Under the pieces are notes generated by a model. The model was not told the DNA's origin. It did no database searches and worked only from the letters and a program-made list of their open reading frames with translations. The position numbers and the translations under genes were made by a program. A stretch of DNA of 64,000 nucleotides from Ancylobacter polymorphus (GTDB taxonomy: Bacteria > Pseudomonadota > Alphaproteobacteria > Rhizobiales > Xanthobacteraceae), in assembly GCF_022836935.1 (NCBI RefSeq), contig NZ_CP083239.1, positions 3,114,001 through 3,178,000 on the forward strand, read 5' to 3'. Shown piece by piece: positions 17,325 through 25,801 of this stretch. Position 1 is the stretch's first letter, and every line of letters starts with the position of its first letter.

Positions 17325-17412
17325 GTCATCCCGGACGGCCGAAGGCCAATCCGGGATCGCGTGCGGTGCGGAGAACGATCCCGGCTCTCCGCTGCGCTGC
17401 GGCCGGGATGAC
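17325..17412. repeat. Dispersed intergenic palindrome, family A, copy 2
   Basis: This 88-bp element shares its ends (GTCATCCCGGACGGCC and GGCCGGGATGAC) and inner pair (ATCCGGGATCGC / CGATCCCGGCTCTC) with the copy at 2733-2816 in the same orientation. It begins six bases after the serS stop and lies before surE. Confidence 0.75.
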
Positions 17413-17457
17413 GGTCGCGTAAGGCCGGGATCAGGTTGAAATGAACAGCGAGGACAG

Positions 17458-18246
17458 ATGCGCATCCTGGTGACGAATGACGACGGCATCCACGCGCCGG
17501 GTTTGGACGCCTGCGCCCGCATTGCCCGGGCGCTGTCCGACGATGTGTGGGTGGTGGCGCCGGAAACCGACCAGTCCGGCGTGTCGCATTCGCTCTCCCT
17601 GTCCGATCCGCTGCGGCTGCGGCAGGTGGAGGAGAAGCGCTTCGCGGTGAAGGGCACGCCTACCGACTGCGTCATCATGGCGGTGCGGCACCTCCTCGCA
17701 GACCACAAGCCCGATCTCGTGCTCTCCGGCGTCAATCGCGGCCAGAACGTCGCCGAGGATGTCGGTTATTCCGGCACGGTGGCCGGCGCGATGGAAGGCA
17801 CGGTGCTCGGCATTCCCTCCATCGCCCTGTCGCAGGCCTATGGCTTCGAGACCCGCAAGGCGCCGCCCTATGATGTCGCCGAACATTGGGGCCCGCAGGT
17901 GGTGCGCACGCTGCTGGAAGAGGGCATTCCGCCCGGCATCGTGGTCAATGTGAACTTCCCCAACCGCCCGGTGGACGAGGTGCGCGGCATCGCCGTCACC
18001 GCGCAAGGCCGGCGCGATCAGGATTTGCTGCGCATCGACGCGCGTAATGACGGAAGGGGAAACCCCTATTTCTGGATCGCCTTCGAGAAGCGTATCTTCG
18101 ACACGGTCAACGGCTCGGACCTGCACGCGCTCGACGAGGGCTGCATTTCCGTCACGCCGCTGCGCCTCGACATGACCGACGAGCCGATGATGACGCGGCT
18201 GGCGCAGGTCTTCGCCAAGCCCTCGGCGGCCGCGAAGCCGCGCTGA
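17458..18246 (+). CDS. surE: 5'/3'-nucleotidase SurE
   Basis: A 262-residue metal-dependent phosphatase acting on nucleoside monophosphates, linked to stationary-phase survival. The N-terminal [10 protein letters not shown] supplies Asp8 and Asp9 of the metal site; [20 protein letters not shown] and [12 protein letters not shown] complete the active site. Its neighbour pcm (42 bases downstream) is the classic SurE partner. The ATG at 17458 follows GAGGAC. Confidence 0.95.
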   Translation: MRILVTNDDGIHAPGLDACARIARALSDDVWVVAPETDQSGVSHSLSLSDPLRLRQVEEKRFAVKGTPTDCVIMAVRHLLADHKPDLVLSGVNRGQNVAEDVGYSGTVAGAMEGTVLGIPSIALSQAYGFETRKAPPYDVAEHWGPQVVRTLLEEGIPPGIVVNVNFPNRPVDEVRGIAVTAQGRRDQDLLRIDARNDGRGNPYFWIAFEKRIFDTVNGSDLHALDEGCISVTPLRLDMTDEPMMTRLAQVFAKPSAAAKPR

Positions 18247-18288
18247 GCCAGAGGCCCGGCGTTCCGGGCAGGGCAGGGGAGGTCGCCC

Positions 18289-18945
18289 GTGAGCGGCGCC
18301 GAGATAAGCGAGGATCTGCAGCGCGCCGAGCTGCTGCTGGCGCTGCGCAAGCGCGGCATGCGCGAGTGGCAGGTGATGCGCGCCATGGAGCAGGTGCCGC
18401 GCGAGCGCTTCGTCGAGCCGGCGTTCCGCCCCATCGCCTGGCGCGATCTCGCTCTGCCGCTCGATTGCGGCCAGACCATCAGCCAGCCCACCGTGGTGGC
18501 GCTGATGACCGAGGCGCTGGAACTTGGTCCCTCCCACAGCGTGCTGGAGATCGGCACCGGCTCCGGCTACCAGGCTGCCATCCTCGCCAGTATCGCCGGC
18601 CATGTGGTGACGCTGGAGCGCTTTCGCACGCTGGCGGATTCGGCGGCGCGGCGGCTCGCCGCGCTCGGCTATGCCAATGTCGAGGTGCTGGTCGCCGACG
18701 GGCGCGAGGGGGCTCCTCAGCGCGCGCCGTTCGACCGCATCATCCTCACCGCCGCCGTCGAAGAAGTGCCCCCGGCGCTGTTCGAGCAGCTGGCCATGGG
18801 GGGCATTCTGGTCGCCCCGGTCGGGCCGCCGGAGGCGACGCAAACTCTCATGCGCTACCGGCGTGGATTGCAGGGGCTGGAGACGCGCGAACTGGCGCGT
18901 GTGCGCTTCGTGCCGATGCTCGCGGGTGTCGCGGTAGTGCTCTGA
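18289..18945 (+). CDS. pcm: Protein-L-isoaspartate O-methyltransferase
   Basis: A 218-residue SAM-dependent enzyme that methylates isoaspartyl residues to start repair of aged proteins. It has PLDCGQTISQP, SAM motif I as LEIGTGSGYQAA (86-97), a post-I VVTLER and DGREGAPQRAPFDRII. The GTG start at 18289 is preceded by GGGGAGG at good spacing; no ATG nearby fits. It pairs with surE as in many proteobacteria. Confidence 0.93.
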   Translation: MSGAEISEDLQRAELLLALRKRGMREWQVMRAMEQVPRERFVEPAFRPIAWRDLALPLDCGQTISQPTVVALMTEALELGPSHSVLEIGTGSGYQAAILASIAGHVVTLERFRTLADSAARRLAALGYANVEVLVADGREGAPQRAPFDRIILTAAVEEVPPALFEQLAMGGILVAPVGPPEATQTLMRYRRGLQGLETRELARVRFVPMLAGVAVVL

Positions 18946-18985
18946 GAATGCCGGGAATCCGCCATTTTTCCTGACGTGTACGGGT

Positions 18986-19006
18986 CCGCTTAAGCGGCTG
19001 TTTACC
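18986..19006 (+). promoter_or_regulatory. Candidate CtrA-like site and palindrome upstream of the nlpD-like gene
   Basis: A perfect 12-bp palindrome CCGCTTAAGCGG (18986-18997) contains TTAA, followed after exactly seven bases by TTTACC (19001-19006). The alphaproteobacterial CtrA consensus is TTAA-N7-TTAAC, so the second half has one mismatch. It is about 50 bases before the ATG of a gene with a predicted role in cell division. The match is short and could be chance. Confidence 0.35.
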
Positions 19007-19053
19007 TGTACGCCGCATTAATCATCCCAAGTTCAGCGTTCGGGTGGGGTGCG

Positions 19054-20313
19054 ATGCGTACGTTTCTGAAGGTGTCCGGTGCCGGTCCCCTCATGCGGAT
19101 TTCCGCCGTCGCTCTGATGGCAGCGGGAATGGCCGCGTGCAGTGCCGATTCCGCCCGGTTCAGCGCCAATCCGAACAGCAACCCCTTCGCCTCGCAGCCG
19201 ACCTATACCGGCTCCGTCGCCGCCGCGCCGACCGGCGCGGTGCAGAGCGCGCCCATGGCGGCGGCGCCCGGCAATGGCGTGCCGCTGGCCCCGGTCGGTC
19301 AGCAGACGGCGAGCGCCTACCCCGCGCCCGGTGCCGCGCCGGCCCCCTATGGTGCGCAGTCCCCCTACGGCGCCCCGGCCTATGGCGCCCCGGTGGCGAC
19401 CTCGCCCTATGGCGCGCCCGTCCAGCCGGCTCCCACCCAGGTTGCTGCGGCTCCGACGCATCTCTCCTCGCCCGTTCCCGCGCAGCCGGGCTATGGCGGC
19501 ACGCAGCCGCTTTATGGCAGCCAGCCGCAGCCCCTCGCCGCCGCCACGCCCGCCCCCGTTCGCACGCCGCAGGTCGCGGCGTCCGGCGGTTCGCATGTGG
19601 TGGCTCCGGGCGAGACGCTGAGCTCCATCGCCCGCAATTATGGGCTGACGCGCACCGAACTCGCCAATGCCAATGGCATCGACTTCAACACCATGGTGCG
19701 CATAGGCCAGAAGCTGACCATTCCGGGCGCGTCCGGCGGGGCGGTGATCGCCGCCGCGCCGAAGCCCGCCGCCACGCCGGCGGCGCCGAAGCCGACCCCC
19801 GTCGTCGCCACCGCGCCGGCGACCCCGGCCGCCACTCCCGCGCCGGTCGCCCAGGCTGCGGCGCCGAAGCCGCAGACCATCGCCGCCGTCAAGCCTTCCG
19901 AGACTCCGGACGAAATCCGCACCGCCGCTGCGGGCCCGCAGTTCCGCTGGCCGGTGCGCGGGCGCGTCATCTCCGGCTTCGGGCCGAAGCCGGGCGGCCA
20001 GCAGAATGAGGGCATAAACATCTCGGTGCCGGAAGGCACGGCGGTGAAGGCCGCCGAGGATGGCGTCGTCGCCTATGCCGGCAGCGAGCTTAAGGGCTAT
20101 GGCAATCTCGTCCTCATCAAGCACGCCGATGGCTGGGTGACCGCCTATGCCAATAACAGCGCGCTTGAGGTGAAGAAGGGCGACACGGTCAAGCGCGGCC
20201 AGGTGATCGCCAAGGCCGGCCAGACCGGCAACGTCTCCTCGCCGCAGCTGCATTTCGAAATCCGCAAGGGCTCGCAGCCGGTCGACCCGTCTCAGTACCT
20301 CGCCGGCCTCTGA
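19054..20313 (+). CDS. NlpD/DipM-like lipoprotein with LysM and degenerate LytM (M23) domains
   Basis: The 419-residue product has a lipoprotein signal ending MAAC, with Cys29 as the lipid site. A Pro/Ala/Gly/Tyr linker follows, with repeated YGAP units, then a LysM glycan-binding domain (about 181-225, HVVAPGETLSSIARNYGL) and a LytM domain (about 294-417). The LytM zinc site is not intact: the H-x3-D motif reads N318-E-G-I-N322, the AYAH position is Asn367, and H-x-H reads Q398-L-H400. By analogy with E. coli NlpD and EnvC and Caulobacter DipM, such domains activate amidases that split septal murein rather than cut it themselves. No amidase gene is adjacent. A start at 19054 gives the normal lipoprotein signal. 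Confidence 0.85.
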   Translation: MRTFLKVSGAGPLMRISAVALMAAGMAACSADSARFSANPNSNPFASQPTYTGSVAAAPTGAVQSAPMAAAPGNGVPLAPVGQQTASAYPAPGAAPAPYGAQSPYGAPAYGAPVATSPYGAPVQPAPTQVAAAPTHLSSPVPAQPGYGGTQPLYGSQPQPLAAATPAPVRTPQVAASGGSHVVAPGETLSSIARNYGLTRTELANANGIDFNTMVRIGQKLTIPGASGGAVIAAAPKPAATPAAPKPTPVVATAPATPAATPAPVAQAAAPKPQTIAAVKPSETPDEIRTAAAGPQFRWPVRGRVISGFGPKPGGQQNEGINISVPEGTAVKAAEDGVVAYAGSELKGYGNLVLIKHADGWVTAYANNSALEVKKGDTVKRGQVIAKAGQTGNVSSPQLHFEIRKGSQPVDPSQYLAGL

Positions 20314-20344
20314 GCCGCCGCCCTTTCTCGTCCATAAAAACATC

Positions 20345-20372
20345 AATGGCGGAGCCGCAGCGCTCCGCCATT
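20345..20372. terminator. Bidirectional hairpin terminator
   Basis: A perfect 10-bp stem (AATGGCGGAG / CTCCGCCATT) with an 8-base loop lies between the convergent ends of the nlpD-like gene and the DUF815 gene. An A-rich run (20335-20341) precedes it and CGTTT follows, which suits termination from both sides. Confidence 0.7.
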
Positions 20373-20406
20373 CGTTTCCGGCGCGACGTTTGGACCTTGG
20401 CGCCGG

Positions 20407-21303
20407 TCAGCGCGGGGCGGCCGGCGGTTCTGTCAGGGCCACGCCCAGCCGCCCCGCGACATCCTGCACATATTGCCACGCCGTCCGCCCCGAACGCGCC
20501 CCGCGCGTGGTGGACCATTCCAGCGCCTCCTGCCGCAGAACCTCGGGCGCGATGGGAATCGCGAAATGCGCGACATAGCTGTCGATCATCGCGAGATAAT
20601 CGTCCTGGCTGCATTTGTGGAAGCCGAGCCAAAGGCCGAAACGGTCGGAGAGCGAAACCTTTTCCTCCACCGCCTCGCCCGGATTGATCGCGGTCGAACG
20701 CTCATTCTCCACCATCTCGCGCGCCAGTATGTGGCGGCGGTTTGAGGTGGCGTAGAAGATCACATTCTCCGGCCGCCCTTCGATGCCGCCTTCCAGCACC
20801 GCCTTCAGGGACTTGTAGGAGGTGTCGTCGGCGTCGAAGGACAGGTCATCGCAGAAGATGACGAATCGGAACGGCGCCGGCCGCACCAGGCTCATCAGCG
20901 CGGGCAGGGTCTCGATATCCTCGCGGTGAATTTCCACCAGCTTGAGCGGCGGCTTGCCCTCGCGGGCCATCTCGGCATTCACAGAGGCGTGGGCGGCCTT
21001 CACCAGCGAACTCTTGCCCATGCCGCGCGCGCCCCACAGCAGCGCATTGTTGGCCGGCAGGTCCCGGGCGAAGCGCAGCGTGTTGTCGAGCAGCAGGTCG
21101 CGGGTGCGCTCGATGCCCTTGAGCAGGTCCATCTCGACCCGGCTGACACGCGGCACGGCCTCAAGCCGGCGTTCATCGGCGTGCCAGATGAAGGCGTCGG
21201 CCGCGGTGAAATCCGCCGTCGCCGGCCGGGCCGGGGCGATGCGTTCGAGCGCCTCGGCGATGCGGGTGAGAACGGCGCCGAGATCAGCGGGTGTGTGCGT
21301 CAT
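20407..21303 (-). CDS. DUF815 family AAA-type ATP-binding protein
   Basis: A 298-residue P-loop ATPase. Walker A is GARGMGKSS (91-99), a Walker B-like strand is FVIFCDDLSF near 150, and YATSNRRHI resembles sensor 1. The segments VENERSTAINPGEAVEEKVSLSDRFG and GLWLGFHKC are typical of the DUF815 group common in alphaproteobacteria. No biochemical role is established that I can name; the family looks like a stand-alone regulator or remodelling ATPase. It is a single gene on the minus strand with its own promoter and a GGAGG ribosome site nine bases before the ATG. Confidence 0.82.
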   Translation of the reverse strand: MTHTPADLGAVLTRIAEALERIAPARPATADFTAADAFIWHADERRLEAVPRVSRVEMDLLKGIERTRDLLLDNTLRFARDLPANNALLWGARGMGKSSLVKAAHASVNAEMAREGKPPLKLVEIHREDIETLPALMSLVRPAPFRFVIFCDDLSFDADDTSYKSLKAVLEGGIEGRPENVIFYATSNRRHILAREMVENERSTAINPGEAVEEKVSLSDRFGLWLGFHKCSQDDYLAMIDSYVAHFAIPIAPEVLRQEALEWSTTRGARSGRTAWQYVQDVAGRLGVALTEPPAAPR

Positions 21304-21324
21304 GGTGAGGCTCCTCCGCGTGGG

Positions 21325-21353
21325 GGAATAGTCCGTGCGGAGGCGGGCGACAA
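21325..21353 (-). promoter_or_regulatory. Candidate promoter for the DUF815 gene
   Basis: On the minus strand TTGTCG (21353-21348) is followed by 17 bases and TATTCC (21330-21325). It would start transcripts about 15 bases before the ATG, leaving room for the GGAGG site. Confidence 0.45.
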
Positions 21354-21416
21354 GAAGAACCGTAACGCCGGGTACGCTTTGCCCACCCGATGCCGCGCAC
21401 AGTGCGGTGAGGGCGT

Positions 21417-21444
21417 TTGCAATCGCCGGGCGCCTCAGTATAGT
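21417..21444 (+). promoter_or_regulatory. Candidate promoter for yajC-secD-secF
   Basis: TTGCAA (21417-21422), 16 bases, then TATAGT (21439-21444). Transcription would begin near 21451 and leave a 50-base leader before yajC. Confidence 0.5.
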
Positions 21445-21500
21445 CCGCGCCGCTTCGCCGGGCCTTTCGCCCGCCTTCGATCGACGGACAAGGAACCGAC

Positions 21501-21842
21501 ATGTTGATTACGCCCGCCTATGCGCAGGCCGCCCCCGCCGCCGGCGGTACCGACATGCTGATGTCGCTGCTGCCCTTCGTGCTGATTTTCGTGATCATGT
21601 ACTTCCTGATTCTGCGTCCGCAGCAGAAGAAGGTGAAGGCGCATCAGGAAATGGTGAAGAGCATCCGTCGCGGCGACACGGTCGTCACTTCGGGCGGTCT
21701 CATCGGCAAGGTGGCCCGGGTGATCGACGACAGCGAGATCGAGCTGCAGCTTTCCGAAGGCGTGAAGATCCGCCAGCTGCGTGGCATGATCTCCGAGGTT
21801 CGCGCCAAGGGCGAGCCGGCCAAGGAAGACACCGAGTCCTGA
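21501..21842 (+). CDS. yajC: Preprotein translocase subunit YajC
   Basis: A 113-residue accessory Sec subunit with one membrane helix (MLMSLLPFVLIFVIMYFLIL) followed at once by RPQQKKVKAHQEMVKSI, the YajC hallmark, and a small cytoplasmic domain with GDTVVTSGGLIGKV. It associates with SecDF and YidC. It is the first gene of the secDF unit, 49 bases before secD. Confidence 0.95.
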   Translation: MLITPAYAQAAPAAGGTDMLMSLLPFVLIFVIMYFLILRPQQKKVKAHQEMVKSIRRGDTVVTSGGLIGKVARVIDDSEIELQLSEGVKIRQLRGMISEVRAKGEPAKEDTES

Positions 21843-21891
21843 GCGCTGACCTCTTGCGGCCGTAGCCGTTCGCGCGGCCGGAAGGAACCCC

Positions 21892-23490
21892 ATGCTTTAC
21901 TTCTCGAAATGGAAGGCGTTCGCGATCCTGGCGGTCTCGGCCATCATCTGCCTGATGGCCGTGCCGAGCCTGTTGTCGCCATCCGCCTATGACAGCCTGC
22001 CGCACGTCCTCCAGCGCAAGATCGTGCTGGGCCTCGACCTTCAGGGTGGGTCCTACATTGTCCTGCAGGTCGACGCCCAGTCCGTGCGCAAGATCCGCCT
22101 TGAGCATCTGCGCGATGACGCGCGTCGCGTGCTTCGCGATGCCAAGATCGGCTATACCGGCCTCGCCATTCAGGGCGACGCGGTGCAGGTCCGCATCCGC
22201 GACGGGCAGGATGTCGACGCGGCGCTGACCCAGCTGCGGGCCCTTGCCCAGCCGCTGGGCGGCGCGATGTCGACCAGTGGCCAGCTCGACACCGATGTCT
22301 CGCGCGATGGCAACACCATCTCGCTCTCGCCCACGTCGGCCGGCATCCAGTCGCGCACCATCCAGGCGGTGTCGCAGTCCATCGAGATCATCCGCAAGCG
22401 TATCGACCAGCTCGGCACCACCGAGCCGTCGATCCAGCGCCAGGGTGCCGACCGCATCCAGGTGCAGGTGCCCGGCCTGCAGGACCCGTCGCGCCTCAAG
22501 GCGCTGCTGGGCCAGACGGCGCAGCTGAGCTTCCGCCTCGTCGACAACACGATGAGCGCGCAGCAGGCGCTGCAGGGGCGCCCGCCGGCGGGCACCGACG
22601 TGCTCTATTCCCAGGACAATCCCCCGGTTCCCTATCTGATCGAGCAGCGCGTCCTCGTCGCCGGCGAGGACCTCACCGACGCGCAGCCGAGCTTCGACCC
22701 GACGACGCGCGAGCCGGTGGTGACCTTCCGCTTCAACACCAACGGCGCCCGCCGCTTTGCCGAGGCGACGCAGGCCAATGTCGGCCGGCCCTTCGCCATC
22801 ATTCTCGACAACCACGTGATCTCCGCGCCGGTCATCCGCGAGCCGATCATGGGGGGCTCGGGTCAGATCAGCGGCAATTTCACCGTGCAGCAGGCGAACG
22901 ATCTCGCCATCCTGCTGCGGGCCGGCGCGCTGCCGGTGCCGCTGCAGGTGGTGGAAGAGCGCACCGTCGGCCCCGGCCTCGGCGCGGATTCGATCCGGGC
23001 TGGCCTCATCGCCTCCATTGTCGGCGCGACCCTGGTGGCGCTGTTCATGGTCGCGACCTATGGCCTGTTCGGCGTCATCGCCAACATCGCGGTCGCGATC
23101 AATGTCGGCATGATCTTCGGCGTGCTGGCCATGCTGGGGGCGACGCTGACCCTGCCCGGCATTGCCGGCGTGGTGCTCACCGTCGGCATCGCGGTCGACT
23201 CCAACGTGCTGATCTATGAGCGCATCCGCGAGGAGGCGAGGGCGGGACGCTCGGCGATCTCCGCCATCGACGCCGGCTTCTCGCGCGCGCTGGCGACGAT
23301 CCTCGACTCGAACATCACCACCTTCATCGCGGCGGCGGTGCTGTTCTATGTCGGTTCCGGCCCGGTGCGCGGCTTCGCCATCACCTTCGGCATCGGCATC
23401 ATCACCACCGTGTTCACCGCCTTCACGCTGACCCGCCTTATGGTGGCGCTGTGGGTGCGCTGGCAGCGCCCCCAGCGCGTGCCGATCTGA
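21892..23490 (+). CDS. secD: Protein translocase subunit SecD
   Basis: A 532-residue RND-superfamily motor that uses the proton gradient to pull preproteins out of SecYEG. It has a first membrane helix (FAILAVSAIICLMAVPSLL), a large periplasmic P1 region containing GLDLQGGSYIVLQVD, the NTNGARRFAEAT block, and five C-terminal helices. TM4 carries GIAVDSNVLIYERIREE, whose Asp is the proton-path residue of the family. It is separate from secF, 15 bases upstream of it. Confidence 0.96.
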   Translation: MLYFSKWKAFAILAVSAIICLMAVPSLLSPSAYDSLPHVLQRKIVLGLDLQGGSYIVLQVDAQSVRKIRLEHLRDDARRVLRDAKIGYTGLAIQGDAVQVRIRDGQDVDAALTQLRALAQPLGGAMSTSGQLDTDVSRDGNTISLSPTSAGIQSRTIQAVSQSIEIIRKRIDQLGTTEPSIQRQGADRIQVQVPGLQDPSRLKALLGQTAQLSFRLVDNTMSAQQALQGRPPAGTDVLYSQDNPPVPYLIEQRVLVAGEDLTDAQPSFDPTTREPVVTFRFNTNGARRFAEATQANVGRPFAIILDNHVISAPVIREPIMGGSGQISGNFTVQQANDLAILLRAGALPVPLQVVEERTVGPGLGADSIRAGLIASIVGATLVALFMVATYGLFGVIANIAVAINVGMIFGVLAMLGATLTLPGIAGVVLTVGIAVDSNVLIYERIREEARAGRSAISAIDAGFSRALATILDSNITTFIAAAVLFYVGSGPVRGFAITFGIGIITTVFTAFTLTRLMVALWVRWQRPQRVPI

Positions 23491-23505
23491 GAAAGGCGAG
23501 CTTCC

Positions 23506-24471
23506 ATGCGTCTGCTCCGCATCGTTCCGGACGACACGAATTTCGACTTCATCCGCTTCCGGCGGATCAGCTTCCCGATCTCGGCCCTGCTGTCGATCGT
23601 GGCGCTGGTGGCGTTCTTCACGCTCGGCCTCAATTTCGGCATCGACTTCAAGGGCGGCACGCTGCTTGAGGTGCGCTACGCCAACAACACGCTGAACATC
23701 TCCGATGTCCGCTCCCGCCTCGAGTCGCTCGACCTTGGTGAAGTGCAGATCCAGGAGATCGGCAATGACGGCGAGGTGCTGATCCGCGTCGCCCAGCAGC
23801 CGGGCGGCGAGCAGGCGCAGCAGGCCGTGGTCGGCAAGGTGCGCGCGGCGCTCGGCGACGGCGTCGAGTATCGCCGCGTCGAGGTGGTCGGCCCGCGCGT
23901 CTCGCAGGAATTGCTGAGCTACGGCATCGTCGGACTGATGATGGCGGTGTTCTGCATCCTGGTTTACCTGTGGTTCCGCTTCGAGTGGCAGTTCGCCCTC
24001 GGCGCCTCGATCGCCAACTTCCACGACATCGTGCTCACCATCGGGTTCATGGCGATCTTCCAGATCGACTTCGACCTGACCAGTGTGGCTGCGCTGCTGA
24101 CCATTCTCGGCTACTCGCTGAACGACACGATCGTCATCTATGACCGCATCCGCGAAATGCTGCGGCGCTACAAGAAGATGCCGACCGAGGAACTGCTGAA
24201 CGCCTCGATCAACTCCACCCTGTCGCGCTCGGTCATCACCCATGTCACGGTGACGCTGGCGCTGCTGGCGCTGGTGCTGTTTGGCGGGCGGGCGATCCAT
24301 TCCTTCTCGGTCACGATGATGTTCGGCGTGGTGCTGGTCGGCACCTACACCTCCATCTTCATCGCCTCGCCGCTGCTCATCTATCTCGGGGTTTCCACGC
24401 GGGCGATGGCGGAAAAGGCGGAGAAGGAAGCCAAGAGCGCCAACACCAAGGCGGAACGCCTCGCGCCGTGA
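23506..24471 (+). CDS. secF: Protein translocase subunit SecF
   Basis: The 321-residue partner of SecD with six membrane helices. Diagnostic segments are NFGIDFKGGTLLEVRY after TM1, GPRVSQELLSYGI before TM2, and GYSLNDTIVIYDRIRE in TM4. The lysine-rich C-terminus is cytoplasmic. The order yajC-secD-secF is preserved and is followed on the same strand by the two assembly-factor homologues, suggesting one operon of five genes. Confidence 0.96.
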   Translation: MRLLRIVPDDTNFDFIRFRRISFPISALLSIVALVAFFTLGLNFGIDFKGGTLLEVRYANNTLNISDVRSRLESLDLGEVQIQEIGNDGEVLIRVAQQPGGEQAQQAVVGKVRAALGDGVEYRRVEVVGPRVSQELLSYGIVGLMMAVFCILVYLWFRFEWQFALGASIANFHDIVLTIGFMAIFQIDFDLTSVAALLTILGYSLNDTIVIYDRIREMLRRYKKMPTEELLNASINSTLSRSVITHVTVTLALLALVLFGGRAIHSFSVTMMFGVVLVGTYTSIFIASPLLIYLGVSTRAMAEKAEKEAKSANTKAERLAP

Positions 24472-24502
24472 GCGCGGGCGTCCCCATGCGGAAGGCCGGC
24501 TG

Positions 24503-24880
24503 ATGGCGACGCCCGACGCCCATCTCCCGTATCAGGTGCCGATCGACGGCTATGCGCGCGGCGCGTTCCACTTCGCGGGCATGGCCTCGGCCGGCTCCAT
24601 CCTCGCGCTGCCCTCCGGCATCCATGCCTGGTCACCGCTGGAGCCGCGCGAGATTGATGAAGCCGCCCTCGCGCGGGTCTTCGCCGAGGCGGGCAGCTTC
24701 CAATTGCTGCTGATCGGCACCGGCGTCGACCCCTGGCCGCTGCCCGAGGCGCTGCGCTGGCGGCTGCGAGATGCCGGGCTCTCGGTCGATACCCTCCCTA
24801 CACGGTCGGCCGCCTCGACCTATAATGTGCTTCTGGCGGAAGGCCGCCCGGTCGCCGCCGCGCTGCTCGCGCTGCCCTGA
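24503..24880 (+). CDS. Mth938/DUF498 domain protein, homologue of complex I assembly factor NDUFAF3
   Basis: This 125-residue single-domain protein has the DUF498 pattern: YARGAFHFAG near the N-terminus, SGIHAWSP, LLLIGTGVDPWPLP in the middle and a final YNVLLAEGRPVAAALL. It has no signal or membrane segment. The human member of the family, NDUFAF3, is an early assembly factor of respiratory complex I, and alphaproteobacterial members are known to lie beside secDF. A function in assembling the Nuo complex encoded 7 kb downstream is therefore a fair inference, not something the sequence proves. It begins 31 bases after secF. Confidence 0.8.
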   Translation: MATPDAHLPYQVPIDGYARGAFHFAGMASAGSILALPSGIHAWSPLEPREIDEAALARVFAEAGSFQLLLIGTGVDPWPLPEALRWRLRDAGLSVDTLPTRSAASTYNVLLAEGRPVAAALLALP

Positions 24881-24919
24881 GGCGCGGCCGCCTCACGCCA
24901 ACCCTTCCGGACCCATCAC

Positions 24920-25792
24920 ATGAGCCGTCCGAGCCTGACCACGCCGACGGAGTATTGCGCGGCGCTGGTGCGCGACCTCGACCGCGACCGCTACGTCGCC
25001 GACCTGTTCGCCCCGGCCGAGCGGCGCGGTGCGCTGTTCGCGCTACATGCCTTCAACGCCGAAGTGGCGCGGGTGCGCGAGGCGATCACCAACCCGCTCG
25101 CCGGCGAGGTGCGGCTGCAATGGTGGCGCGAGGCGCTGGCGGGGAACGGGCAGGGCGATGTCCGCGCCAATCCGGTGGCGGCGGCGCTGCTGGAAGCCAT
25201 CGACACCCACCGCCTGCCGCGCGCCAGCTTCGAGGCGCTGCTGGAGGCGCGGCAGTTCGATCTCTATGACGACGCCATGCCGACGGTGAACGATCTCGAA
25301 GGCTATGCCGGGGAGACTTCTTCGGCGCTGATCCGCCTCGCCACGCTGGTGCTGGCGCCGGAGGCGGGCGCCGCCTCGGCGGAAGCGGCCGGCCATGCCG
25401 GCGTCGCCTATGCGGTCACCGGGCTATTGCGGGCGTTCCCGGTGCATGCCCGGCGCGGCCAGTGCTACCTGCCACTCGATCTTCTCGCCGCCCACGGGCT
25501 GACGCGTGAGGACGCGGTGTCGGGGGTGGCCAGTCCCGCGCTTGGCGAGGTGCTTGCCGCGCTGCGGGCGCTGGCGCGCCGGCATCATCAGGCGGCGATG
25601 ACGGCGCTCGCCGGCGTTTCGGCGGCGGAACTGCCGGCCTTCCTGCCGCTGACGCTGGTACCTGGCGATCTCGACCGGCTGGAGCGTTCGCACGACCCCT
25701 TCGCCGGCGTGCCGCCGGCGCCGGCCTTCCTGCGGCTGTGGCGGCTGTGGCGCGGCGCCGGCACGCTGGCCAAGGCCGCCAAGGCCCTCTGA
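24920..25792 (+). CDS. Squalene/phytoene synthase-like protein, NDUFAF6 type
   Basis: A 290-residue isoprenoid-synthase fold protein. It keeps family landmarks (LFALHAFNAEVARVREAI, RLQWWREAL, GYAGETSSALIRLA, RGQCYLPLDLL) but both catalytic Asp-rich motifs are gone: the first DxxxD site reads N46-A-E-V-A50 and the second region reads R171-A-F-P-V-H-A177. This pattern, and the AFN.E.A...D/E string, match the human complex I assembly factor NDUFAF6 rather than a true phytoene synthase. It lies 39 bases after the NDUFAF3 homologue. Loss of the motifs argues against carotenoid or hopanoid synthesis, and no crt or hpn genes are nearby. Its 3' end faces kdsA only nine bases away. Confidence 0.8.
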   Translation: MSRPSLTTPTEYCAALVRDLDRDRYVADLFAPAERRGALFALHAFNAEVARVREAITNPLAGEVRLQWWREALAGNGQGDVRANPVAAALLEAIDTHRLPRASFEALLEARQFDLYDDAMPTVNDLEGYAGETSSALIRLATLVLAPEAGAASAEAAGHAGVAYAVTGLLRAFPVHARRGQCYLPLDLLAAHGLTREDAVSGVASPALGEVLAALRALARRHHQAAMTALAGVSAAELPAFLPLTLVPGDLDRLERSHDPFAGVPPAPAFLRLWRLWRGAGTLAKAAKAL

Positions 25793-25801
25793 AGCACAGG
25801 C

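Noticed and set aside
24920..25792. Phytoene or squalene synthase for carotenoid/hopanoid synthesis
   Set aside because: Both Asp-rich motifs are missing and no isoprenoid pathway genes flank it; NDUFAF6-type is the better reading.
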